NCBI GenBank assembly: GCA_030524175.1
Contig: JAUNHC010000037.1
Span: 1-53,952 of the forward strand
Direction of reading: 5' to 3'
Origin: Eubacteriales bacterium
Lineage (GTDB): Bacteria; Bacillota; Clostridia; Lachnospirales; Lachnospiraceae
Length of the DNA: 53,952 bases
Positions 43,316 through 52,285 of the stretch are shown here, in pieces. The translations under genes and the position numbers were made by a program. The notes under the pieces were generated by a model. That model saw only the letters and a list, made by a program, of their open reading frames with translations. It was not told where the DNA came from and made no database searches. How positions within the stretch are numbered: the stretch's first letter is position 1; every line of letters starts with the position of its first letter.

Positions 43316-45732
43316 CAGCTTCTCAACTCGATTCCAAGGCTTGTGAGGCCGTTCAGTATCTTCTTCATGGCTGCGGTGATCTCGTTCTCTTCCAAAGTCT
43401 TGTCATGAGCACGGAATACCACTGAATAAGCCATAGATTTATAGCCCGCCTTAATCTGGCTGCCTTCGTAAATATCGAAAAGCTGGCAGCTTTCCAGAAT
43501 CTTTCCGCCTCTCTGTTCCAGAACCGCCTCAATCTGTCCGGCCAGAACATCTTTTGGAACTACAAGGCTTAAATCACGTGTCACTGCCGGATATTTGGCA
43601 ATTCCGGTGAACTTGTGGCTGAAACTTGCAAACTCAAGGACTGTAAGTATGTCAATGACGGCCACATAGGCTTTCTCACCGATATCATAGGTGTCTGCAA
43701 CAATGGGGTGAACCTCTCCCAGATAACCTACCACTTTTCCTTCGTAAACCATATTTGCCTGTCTTCCCGGATGAAGATATGGTTTTCCGCTTGCCGGGTC
43801 ATAAGTCATCTTGGCCTTCATTCCCACTTTCTCAAAGTATTCCTCACAAACACCCTTCATGTCGAAGAAATCTCCGTTTCCGTACATTCCCAGCGTGAAA
43901 TGCATACGTTCCTCAGGAAGCTCTGTAAGAGGCAGGGATTTGGGACGGTATACATTTCCAAGCTCATAGAGACGGACATCTTTATTTCTTCTGTTATAGT
44001 TAGTGGCAAGGGAGGTCAGCATACCGTTTAAGGTGGTGGTACGCATAACACTGTAGTCCTCTCCCAAAGGATTATTGATGGTAATGCCGTTGCGCAGCTC
44101 ACTGTCTTTTGGAAGCCGCAGCTTGTCAAACACCTTAGGGCTCTCAAAGGAGTATGTCATTCCCTCGGAGAATCCGCAGTACTCTGCAATATCCCTGGCA
44201 ACCTGCTCAACACGAAGCTTAAAGGGCATTTTTCCTGTGGTAGCCTCACCGGTAGGAAGTGTGGTAGGAATCTTATCATAGCCGTAAAATCTTGCCACTT
44301 CCTCTGCCACATCTGCCAGACAGTTTATATCCTGGCGGAAGGTAGGCGCTACAATTTCATCCGCTGCCTCATCATAAGTCAGTTCAACACGTGCCAGATA
44401 ATCAAGCATCTCTTTCTTGGTAAGGTCTGTACCAAGAATAGCGTTAATTTTCTCTGCATCAAATTTCACTCTCGAAGGCTCTCTTGTCTCGAAGCAGGCA
44501 TCTACAATACCGCCCACAACCTCTCCGGCCCCTAATTCTTCCATGAGCTGGCAGGCCCTGTCAATGGCAGCCTGAGCATTGTTGGGGTCAAGACCCTTCT
44601 CAAACTTGCCGGATGCGTCTGTGCGCAGTCCGATTTTCTTGGAGGAAAGACGGATATTCGTTCCGTTAAAGCAGGCTGCCTCAAAAAGTACAGTTTTCAC
44701 ATCGTCTGTGATCATGGAATTCTCACCGCCCATAATACCTGCAATTCCTACCGGCTTCCTGCCGTCACAGATCATGAGAACGGAATCGTCCATAGTACGC
44801 TCCTGACCATCCAGGGTTACAAACTTTTCACCCTTTTCCGCACGGCGTACGATAATCTCTCTGCCCTCAATGGTGTCCAGGTCATAGGCGTGCATAGGCT
44901 GTCCGTACTCTTCCATCACATAGTTGGTGATATCAACCAGGTTATTGATGGGACGGATGCCGTTGGCCGCAAGACATCTCTGCATCCATTTAGGAGAGGG
45001 GCCTATTTTAACATTTTTCACTACTCTTGCACAGTAACGGGGGCACAGGTCTGTATCTTCTACTGTTACCTTAATATAGTCAGAAGCTTTTTCATCGTTT
45101 CCTGTAGCCTTTACTTCCGGCAGACAGAATTTCTTATTAAAGGTGGCCGCTGCTTCTCTTGCTATCCCCAGCACACCATAGCAATCCACTCTGTTAGAAG
45201 TGATTTCATATTCAAAAACCACATCCTCAAGGTCTAAGGCTTTGATCGCACTTTCACCGACTACTGCATCCTCCGGAAAAATATAAATACCATACTCAGG
45301 AGCCTCCGGATACATTTCTCTGGTGCTTCCCAATTCCTCAATAGAACACATCATACCGCAGGAATCCACACCCCGGAGCTTGCCTTTTTTGATCTTTACG
45401 CCGCCCGGTGTCTTTTTTCCGTCATGTCCTCCGGCCACACGTCCTCCGTCTAAAACAACAGGGACCTTATCCCCTTCCTTGACATTGGGTGCTCCGGTGA
45501 CGATCTGAACCGTCTCAGTGCCAACATCTACCTGGCAGACGATCAACTTGTCTGCATCAGGATGGCTTTCAATTTTTGTGATCTGCCCGATAATAATATT
45601 CTCCAGGTCTGCGTCAAGAGCCTCATAACCCTCAACCTTTGTCCCGGACAAAGTCATTGCATCTGTATATTCCTGCGCCGTTACATCCAAATCCGGCACA
45701 TACATTTTAATCCAAGATAATGAAGTATTCAT
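43315..45732 (-). CDS. pheT: phenylalanine--tRNA ligase beta subunit
   Basis: This 805-residue subunit has the N-terminal tRNA-binding (EMAP-like) domain, then the B3/B4 editing region, B5, a catalytic-like domain and the C-terminal anticodon-binding FDX-ACB domain. The start MNTSLSWIKMYVPDLD is characteristic. With PheS it charges tRNA-Phe. It is separated from pheS by 184 nt that contain a 41-bp triple repeat; the two genes are normally almost contiguous. Confidence 0.97.
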   Translation of the reverse strand: MNTSLSWIKMYVPDLDVTAQEYTDAMTLSGTKVEGYEALDADLENIIIGQITKIESHPDADKLIVCQVDVGTETVQIVTGAPNVKEGDKVPVVLDGGRVAGGHDGKKTPGGVKIKKGKLRGVDSCGMMCSIEELGSTREMYPEAPEYGIYIFPEDAVVGESAIKALDLEDVVFEYEITSNRVDCYGVLGIAREAAATFNKKFCLPEVKATGNDEKASDYIKVTVEDTDLCPRYCARVVKNVKIGPSPKWMQRCLAANGIRPINNLVDITNYVMEEYGQPMHAYDLDTIEGREIIVRRAEKGEKFVTLDGQERTMDDSVLMICDGRKPVGIAGIMGGENSMITDDVKTVLFEAACFNGTNIRLSSKKIGLRTDASGKFEKGLDPNNAQAAIDRACQLMEELGAGEVVGGIVDACFETREPSRVKFDAEKINAILGTDLTKKEMLDYLARVELTYDEAADEIVAPTFRQDINCLADVAEEVARFYGYDKIPTTLPTGEATTGKMPFKLRVEQVARDIAEYCGFSEGMTYSFESPKVFDKLRLPKDSELRNGITINNPLGEDYSVMRTTTLNGMLTSLATNYNRRNKDVRLYELGNVYRPKSLPLTELPEERMHFTLGMYGNGDFFDMKGVCEEYFEKVGMKAKMTYDPASGKPYLHPGRQANMVYEGKVVGYLGEVHPIVADTYDIGEKAYVAVIDILTVLEFASFSHKFTGIAKYPAVTRDLSLVVPKDVLAGQIEAVLEQRGGKILESCQLFDIYEGSQIKAGYKSMAYSVVFRAHDKTLEENEITAAMKKILNGLTSLGIELRS

Positions 45733-45769
45733 TTCGATAATCCCTTCTTCTGCTAATTTTACTTATTTA

Positions 45770-45892
45770 GGTGATTCCTCGACGCGAGGCCGGGGAAGCC
45801 GTTCGCTTATGGTGTTTCCTCGACGCGAGGTCGAGGAAGCCGTTCGCTCTAGGTGATTCCTCGACACAAGATGGAGGAAACCGTTAATAAAA
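45770..45892. repeat. three tandem 41-bp repeats between pheS and pheT
   Basis: Units start at 45770, 45811 and 45852, each beginning GGTG(A/T)TTCCTCGAC. Units 1 and 2 contain CCTCGACGCGAGG, a self-complementary hairpin, and end in CCGTTCGCT. Unit 3 is degenerate. A further hairpin with long A/T arms (GTTAATAAAAATACAC and complement) follows at 45885-45916, next to the pheS stop. Confidence 0.85.
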
Positions 45893-45916
45893 ATACACGC
45901 CGTGTATTTTTATTAA

Positions 45917-46942
45917 CTAGAACTGTTTTAAGAATCTGATGTCGTTTTCGTAGAGGAGGCGCATGTCGTCGATCTCATATTTCAGAAGGGCGATACGTTC
46001 CAGACCTACGCCGAATGCAAAGCCTGTGTATTCCTCCGGGTCAATGCCGCACATGCGGAGTACATTGGGATGTACCATGCCGCAGCCCAGGATTTCAATC
46101 CATCCTGAACCTTTACAGAAACGGCAGCCTGAGCCTCCGCACTTGAAGCAGGATACGTCAACCTCTGCACTTGGCTCTGTAAACGGGAAATGATGAGGTC
46201 TGAACTTTGTCTTTGTCTCCGGCCCGAACAGTTCCTGTGCAAATTCCTGAAGAGTACCTTTTAAGTCAGCAAAAGTAATATTCTTGTCGATCACCAAGCC
46301 TTCAATCTGATGGAAAGACGGGGAGTGAGTGGCATCCACCTCATCGGAACGGAACACTCTTCCCGGTGCGATCATACGGATCGGGAGCTTGCCCTTCTCC
46401 ATGGTACGGGCCTGTACCGGAGAAGTCTGGGAACGAAGGAGGATTGAGTCATTAATGAAAAAGGTATCTTGTTCATCTCTTGCGGGATGTCCTTCCGGGA
46501 TATTCAATTTCGTAAAGTTATAATCTGCATATTCTACTTCCGGACCTTCCACTACTTCATAGCCCATACCGATGAAAATCCGCTCTACTTCTTCTAAAGC
46601 GATCGTATTGGGATGGCGGTGCCCGATTTTCGATTTCTTAGCCGGAAGAGTGACATCGATAACCTCTGCTTTCATCTTCTCTTCACGTACTGCTTCTTCC
46701 AGTCTCTTCTTTGAAACTTCCAGAAGCTCTTCAATCTTTGCCCTTGTCTCATTGACAAGCTGTCCTACCTTTGGACGTTCCTCCGGTGCTACATCCTTCA
46801 TACCTTTTAAAATCGCAGTAAGCTCACCTTTTTTTCCAAGATATGCCACGCGCACATCGTTTAATTTGTCCAGGCCCTGGGATTCTTCAATCCTCTGCTT
46901 GGCTCCTTCAGCCAGCTCCTGTAGTTTTTCTCTCATATCCAT
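45917..46942 (-). CDS. pheS: phenylalanine--tRNA ligase alpha subunit
   Basis: This 341-residue catalytic subunit has the class II motifs [21 protein letters not shown], then [18 protein letters not shown] (motif 2) and [15 protein letters not shown] (motif 3). ATG 46942 ([10 protein letters not shown]) follows AAAGGAG; the longer frame would read through the T-box terminator. It is under T-box control. Confidence 0.97.
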   Translation of the reverse strand: MDMREKLQELAEGAKQRIEESQGLDKLNDVRVAYLGKKGELTAILKGMKDVAPEERPKVGQLVNETRAKIEELLEVSKKRLEEAVREEKMKAEVIDVTLPAKKSKIGHRHPNTIALEEVERIFIGMGYEVVEGPEVEYADYNFTKLNIPEGHPARDEQDTFFINDSILLRSQTSPVQARTMEKGKLPIRMIAPGRVFRSDEVDATHSPSFHQIEGLVIDKNITFADLKGTLQEFAQELFGPETKTKFRPHHFPFTEPSAEVDVSCFKCGGSGCRFCKGSGWIEILGCGMVHPNVLRMCGIDPEEYTGFAFGVGLERIALLKYEIDDMRLLYENDIRFLKQF

Positions 46943-46966
46943 TGTTTTGTCTCCTTTATAAGTGAA

Positions 46967-47200
46967 ATAAAAAAAGCTCCATCCCTGAAAAGGGACGAAG
47001 CAAATCCGCGGTACCACCCTGATTCCCACAGTCAAACTGCAGGCTCTCATCCTGCTTAACGCGCAGTCACGTCACTTCTTACTGCTATTTCAGAAGTGCA
47101 GCTCCGGTGGGAAACTCAGAAATTATCTGAACTTAAGGAAGCTTCCAGCCGATGACTCCCTCTCTCTGTTAGAAAATAATTCCCTACAAACACCTTCTAT
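46967..47200 (-). promoter_or_regulatory. phenylalanine T-box leader of pheST
   Basis: The core GGGTGGTACCGCGG lies at 47007-47020 (minus). A terminator follows: GCTTCGTCCC pairs with GGGATGGAGC and then TTTTTTT. The AG-bulge motif ACAGAGAG is near 47160. The stretch GCACTTCTGAA in the specifier region offers the Phe codon UUC. Low tRNA-Phe charging would allow readthrough into pheS. Confidence 0.93.
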
Positions 47201-47221
47201 GCTTTTAACTTATCACTACTT

Positions 47222-47250
47222 AATATGCCACAGAGTACAGATTCTGTCAA
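47222..47250 (-). promoter_or_regulatory. promoter of pheST
   Basis: A perfect TTGACA (47245-47250) and CATATT (47222-47227) are separated by 17 nt, just upstream of the T-box. Confidence 0.75.
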
Positions 47251-47293
47251 GTGCCTTTCCGCAAAAATACTTATTGTCCACTCCGCGACCGTA

Positions 47294-47317
47294 ACAGTTC
47301 AGGCCTGCCTGAACTGT
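47294..47317. repeat. perfect 11-bp inverted repeat
   Basis: ACAGTTCAGGC-CT-GCCTGAACTGT is an uninterrupted palindrome upstream of the pheS promoter. Together with the flanking CACTCCGCGACCGTAAC, it resembles the dyad at 49173-49232 (CACTCCGTGACC-A-GTAAC). Confidence 0.75.
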
Positions 47318-47372
47318 ACGCCTCCAATTCCTTAAAGAACATACTGCGTTAGATAAATAATAAATGATTTAA

Positions 47373-47955
47373 GCCAGTATACAGCGTAAATGTCCTGCGA
47401 ATATCCGGGAAGTACCTATAAATTCTGCCGAACCACACATTTTATAGGTAATTTGAGCCCGTAAACCGAGCAAATGTCCTGCATATACCAGGGAATTACC
47501 TATAAATTCTGCCGAACCACACATTTTATAGGTAATTTAAGCCCGTAAACCGAGAAAATATCCTGCAGATATCCGGGAAGTACCTATAATTTCTGCCGAA
47601 CCACACATTTTATAGGTAATTTTTGCCCGTAAACCGAGAAAATATCCTGCGGATATCCGGGAAGTACCTATAAATTCTCACAAACCACACATTTTATAGG
47701 TAATTTGAGCCCGTAAACCAAGAAAATATCCTGCGGATATCCGGGAAGTACCTATAAATTCTCGCGAACCACACATTTTATAGGTAATTTGAGCCCGTAA
47801 ACCGAGAAAACGTCCTGAGATTACCAGAAAATTACCTATAAGTTCTGCCAAACCACACATTTTATAGGTAATTTGAGCCCGTAAGCCGAGAAAATGTCCT
47901 GCGGATACCAGGGAATTACCTATAAATTCTGCCGGAGCACACGTTTTATAGGTAA
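47373..47955. repeat. 84-bp tandem repeat array (seven units plus a partial)
   Basis: The motif TACCTATAAATTCTGCCGAA recurs at 47413, 47497, 47581, 47665, 47749, 47833 and 47917, exactly 84 bp apart. A half unit precedes and the last unit is cut at 47955. Each unit has a conserved 10-bp hairpin, TACCTATAAA with TTTATAGGTA, and a more variable part with a CCTGCGGATATCCGGG-type dyad. Because 84 is a multiple of three, one minus-strand frame stays open by chance; it lacks a start signal. No gene is seen. Confidence 0.95.
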
Positions 47956-48144
47956 ACAGTGCCGATATCTAAAAGAATCCTAAGAAAAAGTCAGCAAAAT
48001 ACTTATAAAAGCACCGAAATAACAATAGCAAGATTCAAAATAAACATCACACACCCAGTTTTATTTAAAATGCAATGTATCCTCATCGGTTTCTTGGTTT
48101 AGAAACCAAATCTCTGCTGTAAATGGCCCGGATACTGTCCCAAT
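47956..48144. other. AT-rich spacer between repeat array and the YihY gene
   Basis: No gene is visible. A short stem, GGTTTCT with AGAAACC (near 48089-48108), lies after the YihY gene and might slow transcription, but it has no clear U run. Confidence 0.4.
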
Positions 48145-49077
48145 TCACGGCTTGTCCTTCTCAGCGTGACTTTCTTCCCTCTCTTTTATCTCCTCTGCCT
48201 CTTTCTGCTCTTTTTCCCTGTTCAGCATCTCTCTCACAGATTCCTGGGCCATGCGGAACTGTTTTTCAAAATAAGCATTGACCTCAGCTCCGTACAGCAG
48301 CAGATTCATACACACATAAAGCCAGAGCATCACAAGGATCAAGGCTGTTACATTACCGTACATATTGCTGAAGTTAGGAAAGAACTCAAAATAGATAGAA
48401 AAGAAGTAGGAAAACATGGACCAGGCAATCGCCGTCACCATGGCACCCGGAACCTGGCTCTTCAATGTAGCCTTACGGTTGGGGAGCGTCTTATACAATA
48501 TCAGGAAAACTAAAAAAAGCACAGCAAAAACCAGGAAGGTTCTTGCTCCGATGATCCTTCCGATGATAGTGCCTAAAAAAGGCACATACTTGGCAACCAT
48601 TGCCTGAATCCTGTTACCCAGTACAAGCAGGATCAAACTTGCGATCAAGGTCAAAACAAATAGCAATGTATAAAATACAGAATAAATACGTGTCATGATC
48701 CAGTTACGTGTCTCTTTTACATGGTAAATGGTATTCAATCCATTTGTGATAGACTGAAGGCCTTTCCCTGCAGACCACAGCGCGGTAAGAGCCGAGATGG
48801 GCACAACTGCAGAGCTGTTGCGGAACACCTCTGCCACAATTCCAAGAACAGTCTCCTGCAGGTTCTCAGGCACAAACCCTACGATCGCATCATGTATCAC
48901 ATTATAAGTCAGCGGCGTAAACCTCACCATGGTCACAAGAAAAAGCATGAAAGGAATAAAAGACATAATAAGGAAGTAGGCGGCCTGCGCTGCATAAGCC
49001 CCTACATGATCCCCTGATATGCGGTCCACAAACCCTTTCAGCAGCTGATAGGTCTTATTATCTTTTAACCCTCTCAT
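48145..49077 (-). CDS. YihY/BrkB-family membrane protein
   Basis: This 310-residue protein has six hydrophobic segments and the family signature HVGAYAAQAAYFLIMSFIPF near the start, followed later by LPNRKATLKSQVPGA. The C-terminal 35 residues are highly charged (Glu/Lys). The family is wrongly named ribonuclease BN in older records; its function is not defined, though transport has been suggested. Confidence 0.9.
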   Translation of the reverse strand: MRGLKDNKTYQLLKGFVDRISGDHVGAYAAQAAYFLIMSFIPFMLFLVTMVRFTPLTYNVIHDAIVGFVPENLQETVLGIVAEVFRNSSAVVPISALTALWSAGKGLQSITNGLNTIYHVKETRNWIMTRIYSVFYTLLFVLTLIASLILLVLGNRIQAMVAKYVPFLGTIIGRIIGARTFLVFAVLFLVFLILYKTLPNRKATLKSQVPGAMVTAIAWSMFSYFFSIYFEFFPNFSNMYGNVTALILVMLWLYVCMNLLLYGAEVNAYFEKQFRMAQESVREMLNREKEQKEAEEIKEREESHAEKDKP

Positions 49078-49172
49078 ACAATACTCCTGTCATCTGATGT
49101 CCATTCAGACACCGTTTTCTTCCAGTATCATACCATGAAACCAAACTCATGGCAAGACAGCGCTCTGCTTCC

Positions 49173-49232
49173 AGTGAACAGTAACGGGATATTGTTACTG
49201 CTCACTCCGTGACCAGTAACTTGTCAGTTACT
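49173..49232. repeat. paired dyads built on AGTAAC/GTTACT
   Basis: CAGTAAC (49179-49185) pairs with GTTACTG (49194-49200), with an outer AGTGA/TCACT. A second stem, AGTAAC/GTTACT, lies at 49215-49232. They sit between the SpoIID-like gene and YihY and belong to the same loose family as 47294-47317. Confidence 0.65.
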
Positions 49233-49255
49233 GTTACTCCGAGAACAATACACTT

Positions 49256-50650
49256 TTATTCTACAATGGTATCAATAGTCACATCCTTGAAAAAATAATC
49301 AATGATTTCTTCATAAGTATAATTTTCTTTTGCCATTTGATTTGCTGCATTCTGGCTCATCCCCACACCGTGGCCGTAGCCGCCTCCTGAAACAGACACA
49401 CCATTCCCCGGCGTTACCTCTAAAGTAAAATAAGCACTTGGAAGCAGCTTTCCGCCCTGAGTCTGGGTTCCGTCCTTCTCCGTGACGAAACAGCCCTGGG
49501 GGGACAGAAATTCACGTATGTCATATTCCTCTGTAACCTCATAGGCGCCATCCTCAGTAACTACCTGGAGACAGGTAACTGCTCCGCTTTCATTTTTCTT
49601 TACAATTTCTATATTTTTAAGGACACCGGTGCTTCCGGAGAGTTCCATTGCTTTCTGTGAAAGAGAATCCCAGGGAATATTTACACTCCACTTGCTCCAA
49701 GGTTCCTCTGAATCGAAGGTGCATTCCACACTTTTAAGGTAGGCGGCAGCCTCCTGGGCACCCCATATTTCATCTGTGCTGGTCACCCCTGCCGAGGTGG
49801 AAAAATAGTATGCCTCAATCAGCTCTCCGTCCTGCCGAAGCACTTCCCCCTTAGTCCTGCGCACCGCTTCCGTAGTTCTCTCCTGAGGAGGAATATTCTG
49901 GTAAACCTGATAATTTACACTGTCATCCACATCTGCTCCGTATTCCTCAAGTCTCCCCTCCTCCACTTGTTTCCATGCATATGTGCGGGCACAAACAGCC
50001 TGAGCCATCAGTGCCTCCATCTCGTAGGAGGACGGCATTTCGCTCGGTACAACAGCTTCCAGATAGGTTTCCAGGGGAAGCTGGTTTACGATAGTCAGCC
50101 CCTGTCCATGCTTTTGGATTTTAATGTTTCCCTGATAGACAGGACAGCCTTCCTGACGGCTGATCGAAGTGATCTCAATTCCGTCTGCCCCGCCTTCAAT
50201 CTCCACCGGCCCATTGGAAAGCTCCGGGCTCTCCGGCGTATATGTAACTGCATCTCCGTCAACTGTCAGGGTTACAGAAGAATGTTCATAGGACTGATAA
50301 TCTGTATCCATCAATAGCACACGGATTACAGGTCCGGCAGTCTCTTTCACTTCCCCGCCCCTGTCATCGGATATGGTCTTATCCTCCGGAGACGGCTCAG
50401 ATTCCTTCTGGCTTTGTGACTTATGATTTTCCTTCTCCGCTGTTTCATCTGCTGCCTTCTCTGCCTGTTCCTTTTGTTCCAATGCCTCATCTGCCTTACT
50501 GTTCTCTATTTTTTCTTTCTCCTCCTGCTCCTTTATGCTGTCTTTCTGGCGGCTTACGTTTAAGGCAAAAGCTTCATTAAGCAATGCCAGCCATATGAGC
50601 AAAACAGCCAGCAGAAATTTCTTTCCATATAAAAATCTGGTTTTCTTCAT
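49256..50650 (-). CDS. SpoIID/LytB-domain protein
   Basis: This 464-residue exported protein has a signal or anchor helix (residues 11-30), a Lys/Glu/Gln-rich linker (33-105), and a SpoIID domain. The motif LPLETYLEAVVPSEMPSSYE carries the catalytic Glu, and the C-terminal GGGYGHGVGMSQNAANQMA is diagnostic. SpoIID is a lytic transglycosylase acting on denuded glycan during spore engulfment. The linker and the absence of neighbouring spo genes leave open a vegetative cell-wall role. Confidence 0.9.
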   Translation of the reverse strand: MKKTRFLYGKKFLLAVLLIWLALLNEAFALNVSRQKDSIKEQEEKEKIENSKADEALEQKEQAEKAADETAEKENHKSQSQKESEPSPEDKTISDDRGGEVKETAGPVIRVLLMDTDYQSYEHSSVTLTVDGDAVTYTPESPELSNGPVEIEGGADGIEITSISRQEGCPVYQGNIKIQKHGQGLTIVNQLPLETYLEAVVPSEMPSSYEMEALMAQAVCARTYAWKQVEEGRLEEYGADVDDSVNYQVYQNIPPQERTTEAVRRTKGEVLRQDGELIEAYYFSTSAGVTSTDEIWGAQEAAAYLKSVECTFDSEEPWSKWSVNIPWDSLSQKAMELSGSTGVLKNIEIVKKNESGAVTCLQVVTEDGAYEVTEEYDIREFLSPQGCFVTEKDGTQTQGGKLLPSAYFTLEVTPGNGVSVSGGGYGHGVGMSQNAANQMAKENYTYEEIIDYFFKDVTIDTIVE

Positions 50651-50712
50651 AGTAAACTATATGAAGAAAACCAGAAAACATTTACAGTATTTTTAAATTT
50701 TATCCCGGCAGG

Positions 50713-51774
50713 TCAGTCCTTTATATAAAAACGATATGTTGTCACAGAATCGTATTTTTCTCCGGCCTCCAAAACAGGTGAATGAAAGCTCTCTTCATTT
50801 ACTGCATTTGGCTCCACCTGGGTTTCCAGGCAAAATCCATCTCTTTCATTGTAAATATGGCCGTTCTTACCTTTCTCCCCGCTGACAAAATTTCCTGCAT
50901 AAAATTGTACGCAAGGACAATCTGAAGTCACATCCATGGCAATCCCTGTGACAGGTGAATATGCACTGGCAATTAATCTTCGGCTTCCCTTTGCATAATT
51001 ATCAGTCACATAATTATGATCATAACCGCCTGTAAATGTAAGCTGCTGGAAATCAGAATTTATCTCTTCGCCTATTCTCTTCATTTTACGGAAATCCATA
51101 GGAGTCCCCTCAACCGGAGCATATTCCCCTGTGGGAATGGATGCGCTGTCCCGTACCGGTGTATAGTATTTTGCATGAATGGTAAGGTACTGGTCAAGAA
51201 CATTTCCGCTTCCTTCCCCTGAAAGGTTAAAATAGGAATGATTGGTCATATTCGCAACTGTAGTCTTGTCAGAAATACCTGCATAATGAATCTTCAGTTC
51301 ATTGTCTTCGGTGAATTCATACTGGACAGAAACACGGAATTCTCCAGGGTAACCGTTCTCCCCATCAGGGCTGATGCGGTATAAAACCAGGCTGTTCTTT
51401 TCTTCTGAAACACTTTCAACCTTCCACAGCTTCTTCTCAAATCCGTCAGGACCGCTGTGCAGGTTATTTTCATTTTCATTTTTGGCAAGCACTACTTTCT
51501 CACCATAAAGGGAAAAACCTGCTCCTTCGATACGGTTGCCGCTGCGCCCGATCACTGCTCCGAAAAAGCATCCATTATCCTCATACTCTTTCAGGTCATC
51601 ATACCCAAGAACCACATCCTTCAGGTTCCCTTCCTTGTCCGGCACACAAACTTTCACAAGCAGCGCACCGTAATCCAGCACCTCTGCGTAAGCACCGCTT
51701 TTGTTCTCAAGATGATAAAGCTTTACCGTCTCACCTGAGGGCAATTCACCGAATTTTCTTTCTGAAACACTCAT
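50713..51774 (-). CDS. galM: aldose 1-epimerase (galactose mutarotase)
   Basis: This 353-residue enzyme interconverts alpha and beta hexose anomers. The catalytic His is in NMTNHSYFNLSG and the catalytic Glu in FCLETQVEPNAVN; the substrate Arg is in GRSGNRIEG. Length is normal. It is transcribed alone from the structured region upstream. Confidence 0.93.
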   Translation of the reverse strand: MSVSERKFGELPSGETVKLYHLENKSGAYAEVLDYGALLVKVCVPDKEGNLKDVVLGYDDLKEYEDNGCFFGAVIGRSGNRIEGAGFSLYGEKVVLAKNENENNLHSGPDGFEKKLWKVESVSEEKNSLVLYRISPDGENGYPGEFRVSVQYEFTEDNELKIHYAGISDKTTVANMTNHSYFNLSGEGSGNVLDQYLTIHAKYYTPVRDSASIPTGEYAPVEGTPMDFRKMKRIGEEINSDFQQLTFTGGYDHNYVTDNYAKGSRRLIASAYSPVTGIAMDVTSDCPCVQFYAGNFVSGEKGKNGHIYNERDGFCLETQVEPNAVNEESFHSPVLEAGEKYDSVTTYRFYIKD

Positions 51775-51832
51775 CTTTTGATACCTCCCAATTGTTTTGT
51801 TCTTCTTACCAAATATTCTTTATTTTGAGTGA

Positions 51833-51938
51833 ACAAAGTGGACAAGTCCACTTCAACTCCCTAAATCCCTCACTTATGAGGGACTTGTACACTTTGTGCG
51901 CCAATGTGCAGCTGCGAAGCAGCCTTCCTCTGCACATT
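51833..51938. repeat. two nested inverted repeats upstream of galM
   Basis: ACAAAGTG(G/T)ACAAGTCC (51833-51849) pairs over 16 of 17 positions with 51881-51897. Immediately after, CAATGTGCAG (51902-51911) pairs with CTGCACATTG (51929-51938), with a nested GCTGC/GCAGC. Together with the next element the block is almost entirely base-paired. Confidence 0.75.
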
Positions 51939-51957
51939 GTGTGCATCCCCCGGAGGG
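51936..51957. repeat. 22-nt dispersed repeat, copy 2
   Basis: Identical over 22 nt to 31894-31915. Here it joins the two hairpin blocks upstream of galM. Confidence 0.7.
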
Positions 51958-52027
51958 TTTTTATATACTAGGAAAGTCATAACCTTGTAATCAGAACAAA
52001 CTGGAGTACTTTCCTAGTATATAAAAA
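51958..52027. repeat. 20-bp perfect inverted repeat with 30-nt loop
   Basis: TTTTTATATACTAGGAAAGT (51958-51977) is the exact complement of 52008-52027. The right arm abuts the terminator of the 6S-like RNA. It may terminate transcription in both directions or be the end of a small mobile repeat. Confidence 0.85.
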
Positions 52028-52250
52028 AAGGGCCAAAACTTATGGCCCTATTCTTTCTATGTAGTCCCGAAATGCCGTTCCCTTTTCTTTGACGCCTAGC
52101 CAAAGCTAGGTGGGTATCCTCAACAAATCTTCTGCCTTCCACAACGAGAGGCCTGACATCCAACCTGCGATCTTGGATTCCCTAAGTGTCGATGTAGGTT
52201 CAAATTAAAAAGGGGCATCGCACATTTCAGGATATAAACTTGTTTTCTTA
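52024..52250 (-). ncRNA. ssrS: probable 6S RNA
   Basis: No ORF is present, yet the region has a complete transcription unit on the minus strand. A strong promoter lies upstream and a terminator (GGGCC-ATAAGTTTT-GGCCC followed by seven T) ends it. The ends pair: TCCTGAAATG (near 52231) with CATTTCGGGA (near 52070), then CCCCTTTT with AAAAGGG. The middle has an interrupted helix and the hairpin CCTAGC/GCTAGG. A transcript of about 200 nt with a long closing helix and open centre fits 6S RNA, which binds RNA polymerase. Another structured RNA is possible. Confidence 0.6.
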
Positions 52251-52256
52251 ATGTTT

Positions 52257-52285
52257 ATTATACTCTAGTATATTCTGTTTTTCAA
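52257..52285 (-). promoter_or_regulatory. promoter of the 6S-like RNA
   Basis: TTGAAA (52280-52285) and perfect TATAAT (52257-52262) are separated by 17 nt on the minus strand. Confidence 0.85.

Noticed and set aside
47678-47860. Minus-strand ORF of 60 codons inside the 84-bp array, giving a 28-residue repeat protein
   Set aside because: The frame is open only because 84 is divisible by three. There is no ribosome site, and units differ without protein-type constraint.
47373-47955. CRISPR array
   Set aside because: The repeating unit is 84 bp and similar throughout; there are no unique spacers between short identical repeats, and no cas genes are present.
52024-52250. A tRNA or T-box in the 6S-like region
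   Set aside because: A GGTTCAAAT stretch recalls a T-loop, but there is no acceptor/anticodon fold and no T-box core GGGTGGTACC; no aminoacyl or amino-acid gene follows.
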